From Hawksworthiomyces lignivorus (lineage: Eukaryota; Ascomycota; Sordariomycetes; Ophiostomatales; Ophiostomataceae), in contig NTMA01000068.1 of assembly GCA_002917075.1 (NCBI GenBank), positions 186,001 through 250,000 of the forward strand: DNA of 64,000 nt, given 5' to 3'. Within the stretch, counting starts at the first letter, position 1. Every line of letters begins with the position of its first letter. Both the position numbers and the translations under genes were made by a program. Positions 10,151-21,800 of the stretch are shown here, one piece after another. A model generated the notes under the pieces. The model did not search any database. It was not told the origin of the DNA and was given only the letters and a program-made list of their open reading frames with translations.

Positions 10151-12474
10151 AAGATAGTGGAGGATGTATCGTTCATGGAATGAATGTTGGAGATCATAGT
10201 AAACGTGTTTATGAGCCGCTAGAATTGACAGCCACTGCAAAATAAAATACGCGCAAAATTTGAATTGAAAATGAGAACTGGGGGAACCATCCGTCTCTCG
10301 TGAAGCTGAGAAATCATCGCCGGGCAAGCCGCCCAGAGCTTCCCTGTAGAAATTGCGCAGGATTGCGTAGGATTCCCGCCAAGGGCTCCTTCCGTCAGTG
10401 CAGCAACAGCTGAAGGACGGCCGCGCCTTCCTTCCTCTCAATCGCCTTTTATTTGGTTTTTGCTCCAGTAGTCTTGCCTTGTTGTAACATGTGACCGCAT
10501 GAAAAGGCTTCCTTTCTCTTTCCTTGCACGTTACGCATGGCTTGATTTCCTACAATTTCCCCTCTCTTTTCTCTTAGTTCTAAATTTGCCCTTTTTTGCT
10601 TCTTTTTTCTTCTTGCGTCCACTCGGCTGTTGAAACGCTGCTGTTTCGAAACTATCCATACGCAAAGGCGAAAAATAGAGCGCTCTCGTGTGCTAGTCGG
10701 ACGTTAAATCTGAGAGGCAGACATGGTCCCGCAAAAAAAACGAATGGAATCAAAAACTCTCGGCGGAAGATTTGATGTAACGTCAGCTGCAAATCAAATA
10801 AAATATCGTATAATTTACCCGACCACAGCGCTATAGTAGCAGCACCATATTGGTCGCCCGCCCTGCGCCTCAGCACAAGATGAGATGGCCAAGTAAAAAA
10901 AGGGGACCCGGCAGCTCGGAATCTGGTGTCAGCCGGCAATAGCGCTTCGCTCCTCCATGGAATTGGTTCCGCATTGGGTTGCCTTTGCGCGAAAGACCAG
11001 CAAGCTGCGGCGATGTCAAAGCATCTTGACGAAGATAAACAAAAACCTAGCAAATACAGAGAAGACGGGCAGTGCAATGCAAGAAACGTAACATCCAAGG
11101 AGAGAGAAAAATAAAAGTAGAAAAAAAAAGCTGCGACCGAGTTATATAAACAATGAACCGAGAGCGTTGGTTATCAAACTAACGTGCCATGCGCGCATTG
11201 CAGGTAAGGCGTTTTTTTTTTTTTAACCTAGCTGGATCAACCGGCATTACAGCTCCAGCGCACGATCTCAGCGCAATCCAAAGGAGCTGGCGGTCTTGCT
11301 ACTCATACTTGTGCACGCAGCTAACGGCGGAATGCAGGCTAGCGTGCCAATACTAGATGGACTTGGGGAGCAGCAAAGGAAAGTAAGGGAAAACTGAATG
11401 ATGGCTTGCCAAAAATACCTACAGCTCTCATTTGCTGAGACACATATAGAGCGATTTTGGGTAGACTATCGAGAGAGCTAGCCGTCCCAATAGGGAAAAG
11501 GATCCCAGGCGGGTCAACCCCAGGCAAGACAAGTTCGTCAATACCGACCAATACGAAGGCCACGGTCTCAGCCGCAAAATCAATGAACGTGGGAGAAATG
11601 AGACGAGAATGGGAAAACGAGCCCAAGGTCCAGACCAAGCCCATTTGGTGGTGGCGGCCATCTCCCCTCTCTTTTGCTCTTTTTTCTCTCAAGGGGGAAC
11701 CTGCTCGCTCGCTAGCACCAATCTAAAGCTGCTTTGCGTCTGAGGCGTTTCTGCAACACGGTGGATGACTCGCCTGCTTCGTTCCCCCCTCTCCCTTTCT
11801 GGCTGCTTTTCCTCTCACTCTCCCCCCTGTGTGTCCCGTCTCTCTCTCTCTTTGCCTCTGCTTGGCGCCTTACCTTCCTGCTCAGTGCTCTTGTGAATAG
11901 CCAGAAGAGCCGACCTGAACCTCACTGTCCCTCTGTCCAGCTCTGTGCCGATCTCTTCTGTTCTAAGAATATTTCTCGTTTCTCTCGTACGTTTTCTTTT
12001 TTCTAAATTCTAAATTTTCTTTCTTCATGATGCGGTAGCTTCGAAGTTGAGCAAAGTTGCGTAGCATCTCAAGAAAACGAGAGCTGCCTTTCTTTTGGAC
12101 ACACACTGGGAACTAGTAACAATGCTTTACCCCAGTGCTGTTTCTTGGGTGTCTTGCATTGTACCTTGAAATCGCACCCTTTGCTCTCCGAGGCTAAGGC
12201 TGTCTGGGTGAGGCGCACCTCAGGCGTTGGCGGCTCTGCAAGTGGTGTCTTGGCAGCCTGGCTTCAAGAGAAAGGGGCCAGCAATATAGGAGGGTAGGCA
12301 GAGATCTGTCCCCGACCTTTGACGCGGAGCTTTCCGAAGTCGCTGTGGCTTTTTCTGCCTCTTGTTTTTGAATTCTCACCACTGTCTCCTCCCTTCTGTC
12401 TTCATCAACAGTTTGAGTCCCCAACCATCCCCTACCTACCTCTGGGCCTGCGCTTGCGCGCACCCTCCCTGGCC
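10151..12474. other. long intergenic / leader region before the WW-protein gene
   Basis: About 2.3 kb without a supported gene. T-rich and pyrimidine-rich tracts occur at 10440-10620 and 11770-11860, typical of fungal leaders. An ATATAAAC element sits near 11141-11148. A pyrimidine-rich stretch ending in AACAG at about 12411 looks like a splice acceptor, so the downstream gene may have a 5'-UTR intron. The only long open frame (10652-11098 minus, 148 codons) has no recognisable homology and sits in A/T-rich sequence. Confidence 0.45.
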
Positions 12475-15400
12475 ATGGCCACTCTTCCTGACGGCTGGGA
12501 TTTTGACTACGATGGCACCCGCTGGTTTTACCGTTACAAGCCCACTGGCGCCGTCCAGTTCCACTTCCCCAAGGAAGGCGACGAGTTCCCCGAACACTAT
12601 GACAACTTCGGCCCTGTCCAGCAGAACTATGTTGCCACCCCAGAAGAGCAGCTCGAGAGCGACCGCCAGCGGCGCCAGTCCGGTCTGCCCAAGAAGAATT
12701 CTGTAAGAAGCAATGCTTCATCTTCGAGGAGCAACCAGGGGCCGACCTCTGCGACTCTCGGCCCTAGCGACTTCCTCAACTCGTCCTTCGACATGTTTGG
12801 CTACCTCGGCCCCAGCTCCTACACTGACGTGTCGCCCATGAACGACGAAGACGATGATCCCACCGCGCGGGGCATCGTCGAGGCTGACAGCACGCCGGCC
12901 AGCCGCCTGACCACGCCCAATATGGGCAACAGCGTTGCAACGGCCGGCGCTGGAGCTGCGTCTGCCGTCCCTCCGATGACAGCCGCCACCATCGTCCACG
13001 AGCTGCCCGACGCCGCCACCTTAGGCGGCAGACACTACGCTTCCGACCCCGTCGGCCACGTTTCCGAGCTTGCTACAGAACAGACGCTCCAGTGCGCCGA
13101 AGAGGCGAACCCGCCGCCGGTGGAATTGCCTGGAAACTTTGTCGTGGCCCCTCCTATTGGTGGCGCCTTTGAGATGGCCCACGAACCAGTCGTGGCTCGT
13201 ACTGCAGCGACCCCACCAGCACCAGCTCCAGCTCCAGCTCCGGCTCCAGCTCCGGCTCCAGCTCCAGCTCCGGCTCCAGCTCCAGCTCCGGCTCCAGCTC
13301 CAGCACCGCAGGCCGCTTCTCCTCCGCAAGCAGAGAAGCCTAAAGAAATCGCGACAGGAGGCGCTCAGGCTGAGAAGAAACCGCAACAGCCAGAGCAACA
13401 GCAACCAGCTGCACCGGCAGATGGGGCGAAGCCCTACCGCCCGTTCCGCGCCACAGATGCGCCTAACGAGAAAGCTGAGGTCGATGCCGATCGCCGATCT
13501 TCTCTCGCAGCTGCCAGCGGCAGCATGTCCGTGGCAGAATCGCAGAACCTCGAGCTGGGCCAGATCGGCGTCAGTGACCACCAGAAGTCCTCTGTTACTA
13601 CAAAGGATCTCACCAACGTGCCTCTTGCCCTGCAGCCCGCCCATGCGCCCACGAGTCCGCCAAAGCCTTCGACCCAGCCTCCAGCGAGCGGACACGCTCC
13701 GCTTGGCACACCACCGCTAGCCAAACAGGCGGATTCCTCAATCGCTCCCGGCCCAGCGAAGCCAACAGATACTGCTGCCTCAGTCGCAGGCGGTCCAACT
13801 ACGATACTCAGTGCTGTGCCAGCAGCCCTACAGCCCGCCCCTGGTCGGCTAGCGGCTCAGGCAGCTGCACAACCCCAGCTATCTAGTGTTCCTCTTGCCT
13901 TACGGCCAGCTGCATCTAGTGCTAGTCCTGTCCCAAGAAATACACAGGCCCCACCAAATGGACCAGGAGGAATTCCGACTGGGTCTGCTGCCGCTGCTGC
14001 TGCGCATTCTGAACGCCGTGCGAGCGAGCCGGTACACCAGCAGAACGCGGCAGCCCCACACCTTCCCGGAGCAAGCGAAGGACAGCCTCGGCCGCATGCC
14101 TTCTCAGTCGACTTTGGCGTTCAGGGAGCCACTAATGCGGCGCCGCCTGCAACGAACGCTCAAGCGCAGCCGAATTTGATGCCTGCGCCCCTGCGCCTTG
14201 GGCGACAAAGCATCTCAACACCTCCGCCGGCCACGATGCCTGCCATGCCTCGTACCCCTGAGGCAACACCAGCGACAATTGTCTTGCCGGATGAACCGCG
14301 TCCAGAGTCGAAAGAAGTTGGCTCACCGAAGCCACCTGCCCCAGCATCGTTCAGTGTCATGGTGACGAATGATGCCATCCCTGCACCATTGAAACCGAAG
14401 TCGCAGCCACCACAGGTTTCGGCAGCCTTTGGGGTAATCGCCGCCGCCAGTCCTCCAGCCAGTCCTCCGGCCACTAACCCGGCCGCCCCGCCGATGGCGG
14501 CATTTGGTATTATGGCCGCACCTGTTGGTTCAGAGGCACCGCGCCAGAATGGCCCTCCCGCCCCATCTCAAGCAACCACTCCATCCCCACGGTCTCAACC
14601 TACTGAGGTTACCAAAGCTCCCACTCCCAATCCAGAGAGTTCTACGCCGACGCCACCTATAATGCCAATCGCGATCGGGGCTGCCTCCGTTGCTGCCTCA
14701 GGTCCTGCAGCTGCAACGGGACCGCAGCCTATCCAGCCGCCCATGTCAGCCAACTTTGCCAGCGCCGTACCGAAACCTGGGCCGCCAAATCCAGCGGCAG
14801 CAGGCGTGCCACCACTACCCTCAATCACGCCATCCCCGCCGATTACTGGATCAAACAGGCCTCCGCCAAGCGGTAGGATGCCAAGCAGTTTGTCTTCTAT
14901 CGCTGAGGGGTCGACGGGGCCCATTGTAGCCGGGGAAGTGCGTCCGCAGCCGCCGCAGCAGGCGGTGCCCGCACAGCAGACACTGCCTTCGCAGCAGCCA
15001 CAACAACAGCAGCATGCTGTTGCCCCAGCAGGCATCTCGATTCCATCGCCAACCCCTCCTCCCATAATGTCGCAGCAGCCACAGAGTCCAGCCCTTCAGG
15101 CACAGCAGCACCGAATCCAGCGGAAGCCAACCTTGCAACGCAAGCCGATAGGTCAGCAGCAGTCGCCGCAAAGCCCTCAAACACAGCAGCCAACTCCCCC
15201 TCCAGCACCGGGCACGGCAGCCGCTCACCGCGCATCTGTGTCGTCCATTTCCAGTCAGCCGTGGGGAATGTCCTTGCCGAGTCAAAGTCCTGGACCGCAA
15301 GCGGCTGGGCAGACAGGCCCGACCCCGCCGGGTTCTGAGCGGGCACCGACTCCTGCACAGAGCATCCACAGCGTTCACAGCCGGGGCCAGAGCCCACAAA

Positions 15401-17865
15401 TGACGGCAGCACAGCAGCAGTCGCCTGCTCTGTCTGTGAACTCTCTGCACCGGAACTCTCTCTCAGGACCAATGCCGACGCCACCTCCACAGGCCCAAGG
15501 TCTTCCAGCGCCGCAGCGGATGTCTGTATATGGAATCCCCGGCACACCTGCGCCACTGTCAAATCCTGCCGTCGGCCCTATGGGTGGGAATGCGCAATTC
15601 GGGATTGGGCCAGGCGCTGCTACGCCTTTCCCGCCTGCACCATCAATGACACCATTCCCACAGCAACCCCAGCCAGGTGCTGTTATCCAGGGCCCGCCTA
15701 GTACCATTCCTCCGCCAGGACAGACCCCCCCCGGACAGCCGCCACAGATGGTCCCCGTTCAAATCGCCGGACAGCCGGGCCAGCCAACGCAACCAGGCCA
15801 GCTAAGCCAACCCGGTATGGCGCCTTTCTTCCCTGGACCACCAGGGGCTGTCGGCGGCATACCGCCTCCACTACCAAACCGGTCTCCACAGCCACAGCCT
15901 GGGCAGCCTGGGCCACCTGGCCAGATCTCAGGGCAATATCAGCCGGGGCAACCTGGCGCGCCGCCACTAGGAGCACCCGGCCCGCCGTTCCCGCATCCCC
16001 ACCACAGCCAAACCATGCCAGCGTTGCACCAGCAGCCACCGCAGCCAGGAATGCCACCGCAGCCCGGGATGCCACCCCAGCAGCCTGGGCTTGGATTCGC
16101 ACACCCACATCACAGCCAAACGATGCCACTTCCAGGACAGCAACCACCGCCCGGCATGATGCAGCCGCAACTGCAGTTCGCTGCGCCGCCCACGCGACCG
16201 CTGCCGTCTAGCGTGGCAGCCAGGCCTCCAACAATGACAGCAGTTCCGAGTCCACCAGCTGCCAAACCTGCTGGAAGCAGTGGAGGCAGCAGCAACCTTT
16301 TCTCCAAGTTCATGAATAGTCCGGTCGTGAAGCAGACGGCGAAGAAGACGGCGTTCGCCATTGGCGGCGCCCTCGTGGGTGAGTCGCTCGGCATGTCAGG
16401 TAGTGCGGGTGCCAAGCTTGGCACCAGCGTCTATTCCTCACACCAGCAGCAGAAGCGCCAGACGGCGCAGCAAGCGGCGATGGAGCAGAAGTTGCAGCAG
16501 GCACAGGAGCAGGCGCGGCAGGCGCAGCAGCAGATGCAGGCTATGCAGCAGCAGCAGCAGGTCCTGGCAGCCCAGCAGCAGCGTCCCCCTCTGCAGCCAA
16601 TGCACACGGCACCCGGCCAGCTACAGCACGGCATGTCGCCGGTAGGACCATCTCCGACTATGTCAGCCGGCGCAGCTGCTGGGATGCCGATGGCGCCGCC
16701 GACTCCTGCTCCCGGCATGCCCGGCATGCCCATGATGCCGGGTCCTCCTGGCGCGGTTCCCATGCAGGGGCCGCCGGGGGCTAACGGGCTGTTCGTCCCC
16801 GGTGCTCCTGGCCAGCCACAGCAGCGCCCACCAATGCCAGTCAGCCAGTCTGCTCCAGCGGGCCAGATACCTCAGATGCAACCGGCGCCGGGTGCACCGC
16901 CACCAGGTGTGTTGCCCGGCCAAATGCCTGGCCAAATTCCAAACCGGGCCCCCAACCAAGTGCCGGGTCAACCTTCTGTTGTGGGTGTCCCTCCAGGTGC
17001 AGTGCCCCCGCCAATGCAAGGCGTACCCGGTCAGGTTCCTAGTCCTATGCCTGGTGCAGCACCAGGTCCACCGCCAGTTGGCCAGGTTCCTGGCAGTGTG
17101 CCTGGACAAGCTCCTGGGTTGGCTCCTGGACAGGCCCCCGGACAGATTCCTGGACAGATGCCTGGACAAATTCCCGGACAAATTCCTGGGCAGATTCCTG
17201 GCGGTGTTCCTCCCCCACAGGGGGAGCATGATCGAGCTGCGGGCGGTCGGCCTACTGGACAGCCGCAACAACACCCGAACGCGGCGGGTAGGGGCGGTGG
17301 TCGCGGCTATCCCCCGCAGCAACATCCAGGTTACGGGCCCAACCAGCGTCCTCCGGGACAGGGTCCACCAGGTGCTGGCAGAGGTGCGGGACGAGGTATG
17401 GCGCCAGGCGCAGGACGAGGTGCCGGACGAGGTGCCGGACGAGGTGGGCCAGGTATGCCGCATCCGACAGGAGCGACGGCCTTTTCAGCGAGTGCGGCAG
17501 CGGCAGCGGGCACAGCGGCAGCCGCGCATGCTCCTCCTCAGCCCCCGAGTTCAGGGGAAGCTATGGCGAACGCGCTGGTGGGCGCCCTGTTCGGGGGTCA
17601 CCACCACGCGCATCAACAGCAGCCGCAGCCACTCCTATTCAACATGTTCAACCCGGCCCCAGCCCCGATCGGTGGCACAGTGTTCGTGCCGCAGCCGACC
17701 GTGTATGACATGGACGTCACGACCAACACGCAGATCGACATCATCAACGGGAACGACGTCACAGTCATCGACACGACGGACACGATCAGCATCGACACAT
17801 CGGACGTGGGTGGCTGGGGCGACTCGGTCAACTACTCGGGCGATGATTGGGGCGGTGACTTTTAG
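12475..17865 (+). CDS. giant Pro/Gln/Ala-rich protein with atypical WW domain
   Basis: 1796 aa in one exon. The start chosen is the ATG of MATLPDGWDFDYDG. The frame is open a further 52 codons upstream, but that part contains an acceptor-like pyrimidine tract and looks untranslated. Residues ~4-40 resemble a WW domain (LPDGW...GTRWFYRYKPTGAVQF.FP), though the second tryptophan is replaced, so ligand binding is uncertain. Residues ~40-1270 are low complexity: Pro, Ala, Gln and Ser, including an Ala-Pro run and many PPxP motifs suited to SH3/WW partners. A segment near 1272-1321 (NLFSKFMNSPVVKQTAKKTA then GGALVGESLG) looks like a folded helix followed by a glycine zipper. A Gln-rich coiled-coil-like block (~1322-1370) follows. 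PGQ repeats and an RG-rich stretch (GRGAGRG, ~1632-1657) come next, then a Thr/Asp/Ile alternating tail ending GDDWGGDF. The family is common in Sordariomycetes but I know no established function. Confidence 0.85.
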   Translation: MATLPDGWDFDYDGTRWFYRYKPTGAVQFHFPKEGDEFPEHYDNFGPVQQNYVATPEEQLESDRQRRQSGLPKKNSVRSNASSSRSNQGPTSATLGPSDFLNSSFDMFGYLGPSSYTDVSPMNDEDDDPTARGIVEADSTPASRLTTPNMGNSVATAGAGAASAVPPMTAATIVHELPDAATLGGRHYASDPVGHVSELATEQTLQCAEEANPPPVELPGNFVVAPPIGGAFEMAHEPVVARTAATPPAPAPAPAPAPAPAPAPAPAPAPAPAPAPAPQAASPPQAEKPKEIATGGAQAEKKPQQPEQQQPAAPADGAKPYRPFRATDAPNEKAEVDADRRSSLAAASGSMSVAESQNLELGQIGVSDHQKSSVTTKDLTNVPLALQPAHAPTSPPKPSTQPPASGHAPLGTPPLAKQADSSIAPGPAKPTDTAASVAGGPTTILSAVPAALQPAPGRLAAQAAAQPQLSSVPLALRPAASSASPVPRNTQAPPNGPGGIPTGSAAAAAAHSERRASEPVHQQNAAAPHLPGASEGQPRPHAFSVDFGVQGATNAAPPATNAQAQPNLMPAPLRLGRQSISTPPPATMPAMPRTPEATPATIVLPDEPRPESKEVGSPKPPAPASFSVMVTNDAIPAPLKPKSQPPQVSAAFGVIAAASPPASPPATNPAAPPMAAFGIMAAPVGSEAPRQNGPPAPSQATTPSPRSQPTEVTKAPTPNPESSTPTPPIMPIAIGAASVAASGPAAATGPQPIQPPMSANFASAVPKPGPPNPAAAGVPPLPSITPSPPITGSNRPPPSGRMPSSLSSIAEGSTGPIVAGEVRPQPPQQAVPAQQTLPSQQPQQQQHAVAPAGISIPSPTPPPIMSQQPQSPALQAQQHRIQRKPTLQRKPIGQQQSPQSPQTQQPTPPPAPGTAAAHRASVSSISSQPWGMSLPSQSPGPQAAGQTGPTPPGSERAPTPAQSIHSVHSRGQSPQMTAAQQQSPALSVNSLHRNSLSGPMPTPPPQAQGLPAPQRMSVYGIPGTPAPLSNPAVGPMGGNAQFGIGPGAATPFPPAPSMTPFPQQPQPGAVIQGPPSTIPPPGQTPPGQPPQMVPVQIAGQPGQPTQPGQLSQPGMAPFFPGPPGAVGGIPPPLPNRSPQPQPGQPGPPGQISGQYQPGQPGAPPLGAPGPPFPHPHHSQTMPALHQQPPQPGMPPQPGMPPQQPGLGFAHPHHSQTMPLPGQQPPPGMMQPQLQFAAPPTRPLPSSVAARPPTMTAVPSPPAAKPAGSSGGSSNLFSKFMNSPVVKQTAKKTAFAIGGALVGESLGMSGSAGAKLGTSVYSSHQQQKRQTAQQAAMEQKLQQAQEQARQAQQQMQAMQQQQQVLAAQQQRPPLQPMHTAPGQLQHGMSPVGPSPTMSAGAAAGMPMAPPTPAPGMPGMPMMPGPPGAVPMQGPPGANGLFVPGAPGQPQQRPPMPVSQSAPAGQIPQMQPAPGAPPPGVLPGQMPGQIPNRAPNQVPGQPSVVGVPPGAVPPPMQGVPGQVPSPMPGAAPGPPPVGQVPGSVPGQAPGLAPGQAPGQIPGQMPGQIPGQIPGQIPGGVPPPQGEHDRAAGGRPTGQPQQHPNAAGRGGGRGYPPQQHPGYGPNQRPPGQGPPGAGRGAGRGMAPGAGRGAGRGAGRGGPGMPHPTGATAFSASAAAAAGTAAAAHAPPQPPSSGEAMANALVGALFGGHHHAHQQQPQPLLFNMFNPAPAPIGGTVFVPQPTVYDMDVTTNTQIDIINGNDVTVIDTTDTISIDTSDVGGWGDSVNYSGDDWGGDF
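13213..13308 (+). repeat. Ala-Pro hexanucleotide repeat within the WW-protein gene
   Basis: Near-perfect repetition of GCTCCA/GCTCCG units encoding about fifteen Ala-Pro dipeptides. It is a coding microsatellite, and its length is likely to vary between strains. Confidence 0.9.
17101..17214 (+). repeat. PGQ-type peptide repeat within the WW-protein gene
   Basis: Imperfect 12-base repeats (CCTGGACAAATT-like) encode about nine copies of a P-G-Q-x unit with x mostly Ile, Ala or Met. This resembles a collagen-like or elastic low-complexity segment. Degenerate copies extend upstream to about 16920. Confidence 0.85.
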
Positions 17866-18870
17866 GGGGCCTCTCGCTGTTCCGTGTTGCAGTTCTGTCA
17901 TCTTGGCCCATTATGTCCTCTTTTGCCCTTTTCAGGGACCTTTCCAAGCAACCTTCATCTTTTATAACATTATGCCAATGTCGTTGTCCAAATTTGCATG
18001 TATATCCCACCTTATCATTTCATTCCTCACTGTTTTATGACTGTTTGTTTTGTATAGTTTCCATGATAGCGGATTGATTTGTTTTACTTCTCCCTGTGTG
18101 TTATCGTGTAGTAGCAGTTGTAGCAACAGCTTCTTCATAGCATGAGCGATACCTAATGCCACCGTACATAACTGAGGATGCCGTTTCTTAAAATTGTTTT
18201 CTCTTCTTTCCTCTTTTCCATTTTTTTCCCCCCATTTTATTGTATTTTATTTTATTTCCTCCTTCCTTCCTTCTTTTTCTTGTGCCAGTGTGGGTATTAG
18301 TCGAAATTGCCTATTTTGGGAGCTTCCTCCAGTTCTGCCTAATAGGAAGCAGCGGTTTCACGTGAGCTCGTGCCACGGGCGAGACCCACACCTGTAAGCT
18401 AGCTGAACCGACGGCGCGACAGACGCGTGCACAACTTGATTGATCTCGGGATTTTTTTTGTCTCTTTTCTCGTACTCCATATTACTGTTTTAGCTTATTT
18501 CAACGATCACGAGGACACAGTGAGAGAGAACTCCCGCAGCCTATAATCATCAAAAGCCTCACACACTGTCCGCTTCCGACCCAGTGCGACAAAAAGCCCA
18601 TCTTCCCAACTGCTGCCTGTAGGGCAAGCCTAAAGGAAGGGCGGACTACAAAAGATACGGGTCCCTTTCTTCGGCTTCTCATTAGTTTGAAGAATGTGCT
18701 TTTTCTTTTGGCGATGACAATTCAATTTGCGTCTTTGTTTTATTTAATCCATTTTCTTTTTTTGGTGCCTTTCTTGAGGCAATTCTATGTCTTCCTCTCC
18801 TAAACATTGATCTTGGAATAATAATGCGTCTGTCGTTCGCTTCTGTGCTCTCTTACCCCTCTCTCTTGTC
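17866..18870. other. intergenic, no gene seen
   Basis: About 1 kb between the WW-protein stop and the ligase start. Mostly T-rich and pyrimidine-rich (18195-18290). Holds the presumed 3' UTR of the former and the promoter/leader of the latter. No open frame resembles a protein family. Confidence 0.5.
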
Positions 18871-21800
18871 ATGCCCTTTCCTTTTTCCTATGTATGCGAT
18901 CTCCTCCAGGAGGTGGCAGATCTGCCGCCACAACGCCGCAGCCAGAAGAGAGAGGTGACCAAGGTGATTCAGACATGGTTCGGTCGACATCGGGCTGCAA
19001 TTGATCAGATACTGATGACGCCTGCGGAAACTCCCAACTCACCGGCCATTGATACCTCTGCAGTGGCTTCTTCAACATCAATTTCCTCGGGGCCGGCGTC
19101 AGCGGCCGCTCTCCTGGCCGCTCTCCTCCCGGAGCTCCGCCCAGACCGTGTCTACGGCATCCAAGCTCCGTCTCTCCAACGGGTCATTGTCCATGCCCTC
19201 GGTCTCGGCAGCTCACGAGAGGTCGAGCTCCGCCGCTGGTCCCGCCCCGGTGACCAGGTCGTCGACCTCGGCGACTGTGTCGAGGCCATATTGGAGAGGA
19301 CGGTAAGTTTTTTTTTTTTTTTTAATTTTCATCTTCATTTTCTCCTTTTTAAGGCTTAAAGCTGATGGCCGGTAAATGTCAGCCCAATCCTATGGTCTGC
19401 CCTGTGACAGTCGAAGAGATCGATGCTGTCCTGCATGCCATGGCTGCCCGGTGCCGCTTCAGTGCGCCGGCCGTGCGAGCATCGGCTTCTGCGGCCCGCC
19501 AGCGAGCTGCGCCGACGCCGTCACCGCGTTCGACCGCCCTGCCGCACCTCTACCAGCGCCTCAGCGCCCGCAATGCCAAGTGGCTGACACGCCTCGTCCT
19601 CAAGGACTACCGCCCCGTGGAGCTGGACGCGGCCGCCGTCGCGCGCGCCTTCCATCGTCACCTGCCGCTCGCCCTGCGCGTGCACGCCGATGTCGAGGCT
19701 GCCATGCTGTCCCTGTGTGGCGGAAGCAACGGCAGCGGCAGCGGCAGCGGCAGCGGCAGCGGCAGCGGCAGCGGCAGCCTCTCTGCTGCTACACCTGAGG
19801 GCCTCGGCAGGACTCTCGAGCTCGCTCCTCGCCTCGGCGTCAAAGTCGGCCGCCAGCAGTGGGCCAAGGCGCGCAGCATCCACCACTGCATGGCCATGGC
19901 GGGTCTGCAGCGCATGAGCTGCGAGCGCAAGATGGACGGCGAGTACGTGCAGGTGCACGTGGACCTGACCAGGGGCCTGGACAACTGCCTGCAGCTCTTC
20001 TCCAAGAGCGGCAAGGACAGCACCCGGGACCGAGCGAAGCTACACAGGTTGGTTTCTTTTTGCCCCTTCTACTTCAAAGTCGGCAAGGATGTCGACGCAG
20101 TTTCTGCTCCGCTAACTCTCCAGTGCCATTCGAGAATCCTTGCGCATCGGCCAGCCCTGCTGCAGGATAAAGACAGGGTGCATCCTTGAGGGGGAGATGT
20201 TAGCGTACGACGAGAAGGTAAGTGCCCTTTGACACCCATCTGCATTCCTGGGGGGATGTAATGATTCCATTCCCATGGCTAACCGAGCAGGAATGCAAAA
20301 TCATGGATTTTGATGCTATACGCAAACACGTCACCCGCAGCGGCTCCCTGCTCTACTGTGCGCCGAATGAGTATGACAACTCTTGCATTTTCTGGAAGCC
20401 GGTTTCAATCATTCAAACTAACAAACTTTTCTCTCCGCTTGCCAGAACACAAGATTACGAACACCTTATGATTATGTATTATGACGCCCTACTTATCGAC
20501 GGAGAATCCCTGCTGGCAACTCGGCATGAAGAGCGCTTTCGCCGCCTGCAGAATCTTGTTGTCTGCCGTCCCGGCTACGCAGAGATTGTCTCGCGCCAAG
20601 TGATCGATTTCCGCGACCGCCGCACAGCAGCTGTGCAACTGCGCCAAGCGTTTGCGCAGTGCATTGCCGCCCGCCGCGAGGGGCTTGTCCTCAAGCCCGA
20701 TAACGATCCCTACTTTGACTTTTCCTCTCTCGATCCCAAAGCAGCCGCGCCGCCTCTGAAGTGGCCATATCTGCGATCGTATGCCATCAAGCTCAAAAAG
20801 GAATACATCGGAAACTTTGGCGAGGTCGGCGACTTTGCCATTGTCGGAGCCCGCTACGACGCTGTCAAAGCGAAGGATTACTATGCGGATATTCCAGGCG
20901 TGCGCTGGACGCATTTTTTTCTGGGCTGTCTGGACGTGGGAAAGCAAAAAGGCGGGCACAAGACGAGGTCGCCCCCACGGCCGCGCTTTGTCGTCACCAA
21001 CGTCGTGACCCTAACGGTGCCGCAGATGCGCACATTTATGCTGCACTGCCGGCCGCAAGTCGTGCCCGTCGAGCGGCCGCCAGACCGAAGGAAGCGCGAA
21101 ACGAGAAGCGGAGCAACGCACAGCGACAGGCGAGACGCGGGGTCCCAGGCCTCGCTTCCCTATGATCTAGCGCCGCTAGAGCCGGGCCTCGACGAGAGCC
21201 GAGGGGGGCCCACTGAGCTATTTGTGGAACCGCCCGTCGTAGACATCCGCTGCTTTGCGTTCCACCGCCAGGGTTACGGCCGCTTCTGGAGTCCTCGGTT
21301 TCCGACAGTCAGCAAGTTCCACTTTGACCGCACCTACGTCGATGCTATCTCGTTCGACGACCTGCAGGCCATGGCCGAGGAGGAGGCGACGCGGCGGTCC
21401 GGCGTGGCGGTCGCCGAGGGAGAGGCCGAGGAGTTGGAAGAGCAGATGGAACAGGACAGCTTGGATGCAGCACTGATGGGCGGCTCCCAGGGGCAGGCGT
21501 ACGAGGAAGACAAAGAGCACTGGGTAGCGCAGCTCAAGCGCGCCGACCCGCGGGGCATCGCCGTTGACGCTGAGACGAGCCAGTCGTCTAATAGCGCAAC
21601 AGAGACAACGGCACGGAGCCAGCTATCGAGAGCTGGCCGCAGCCAGTCGGAGCCAGCAACAGCAAGGGCCAGAATGCCTGTGGTGGAAGTCATAGCAGAA
21701 GAGGAAGAGATGAAAGGCACGAGCCAAGAGTCAATTATGACGTTGCGATTTTCGCGAAGAAAGCCGAGAGACGGACCCCCCTTGCATGTCAGCATCATCG

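Noticed and set aside
8282..10441. 719-codon minus-strand open frame
   Set aside because: Antisense shadow of the GC-rich glucosidase II alpha gene, whose catalytic motifs are on the plus strand.
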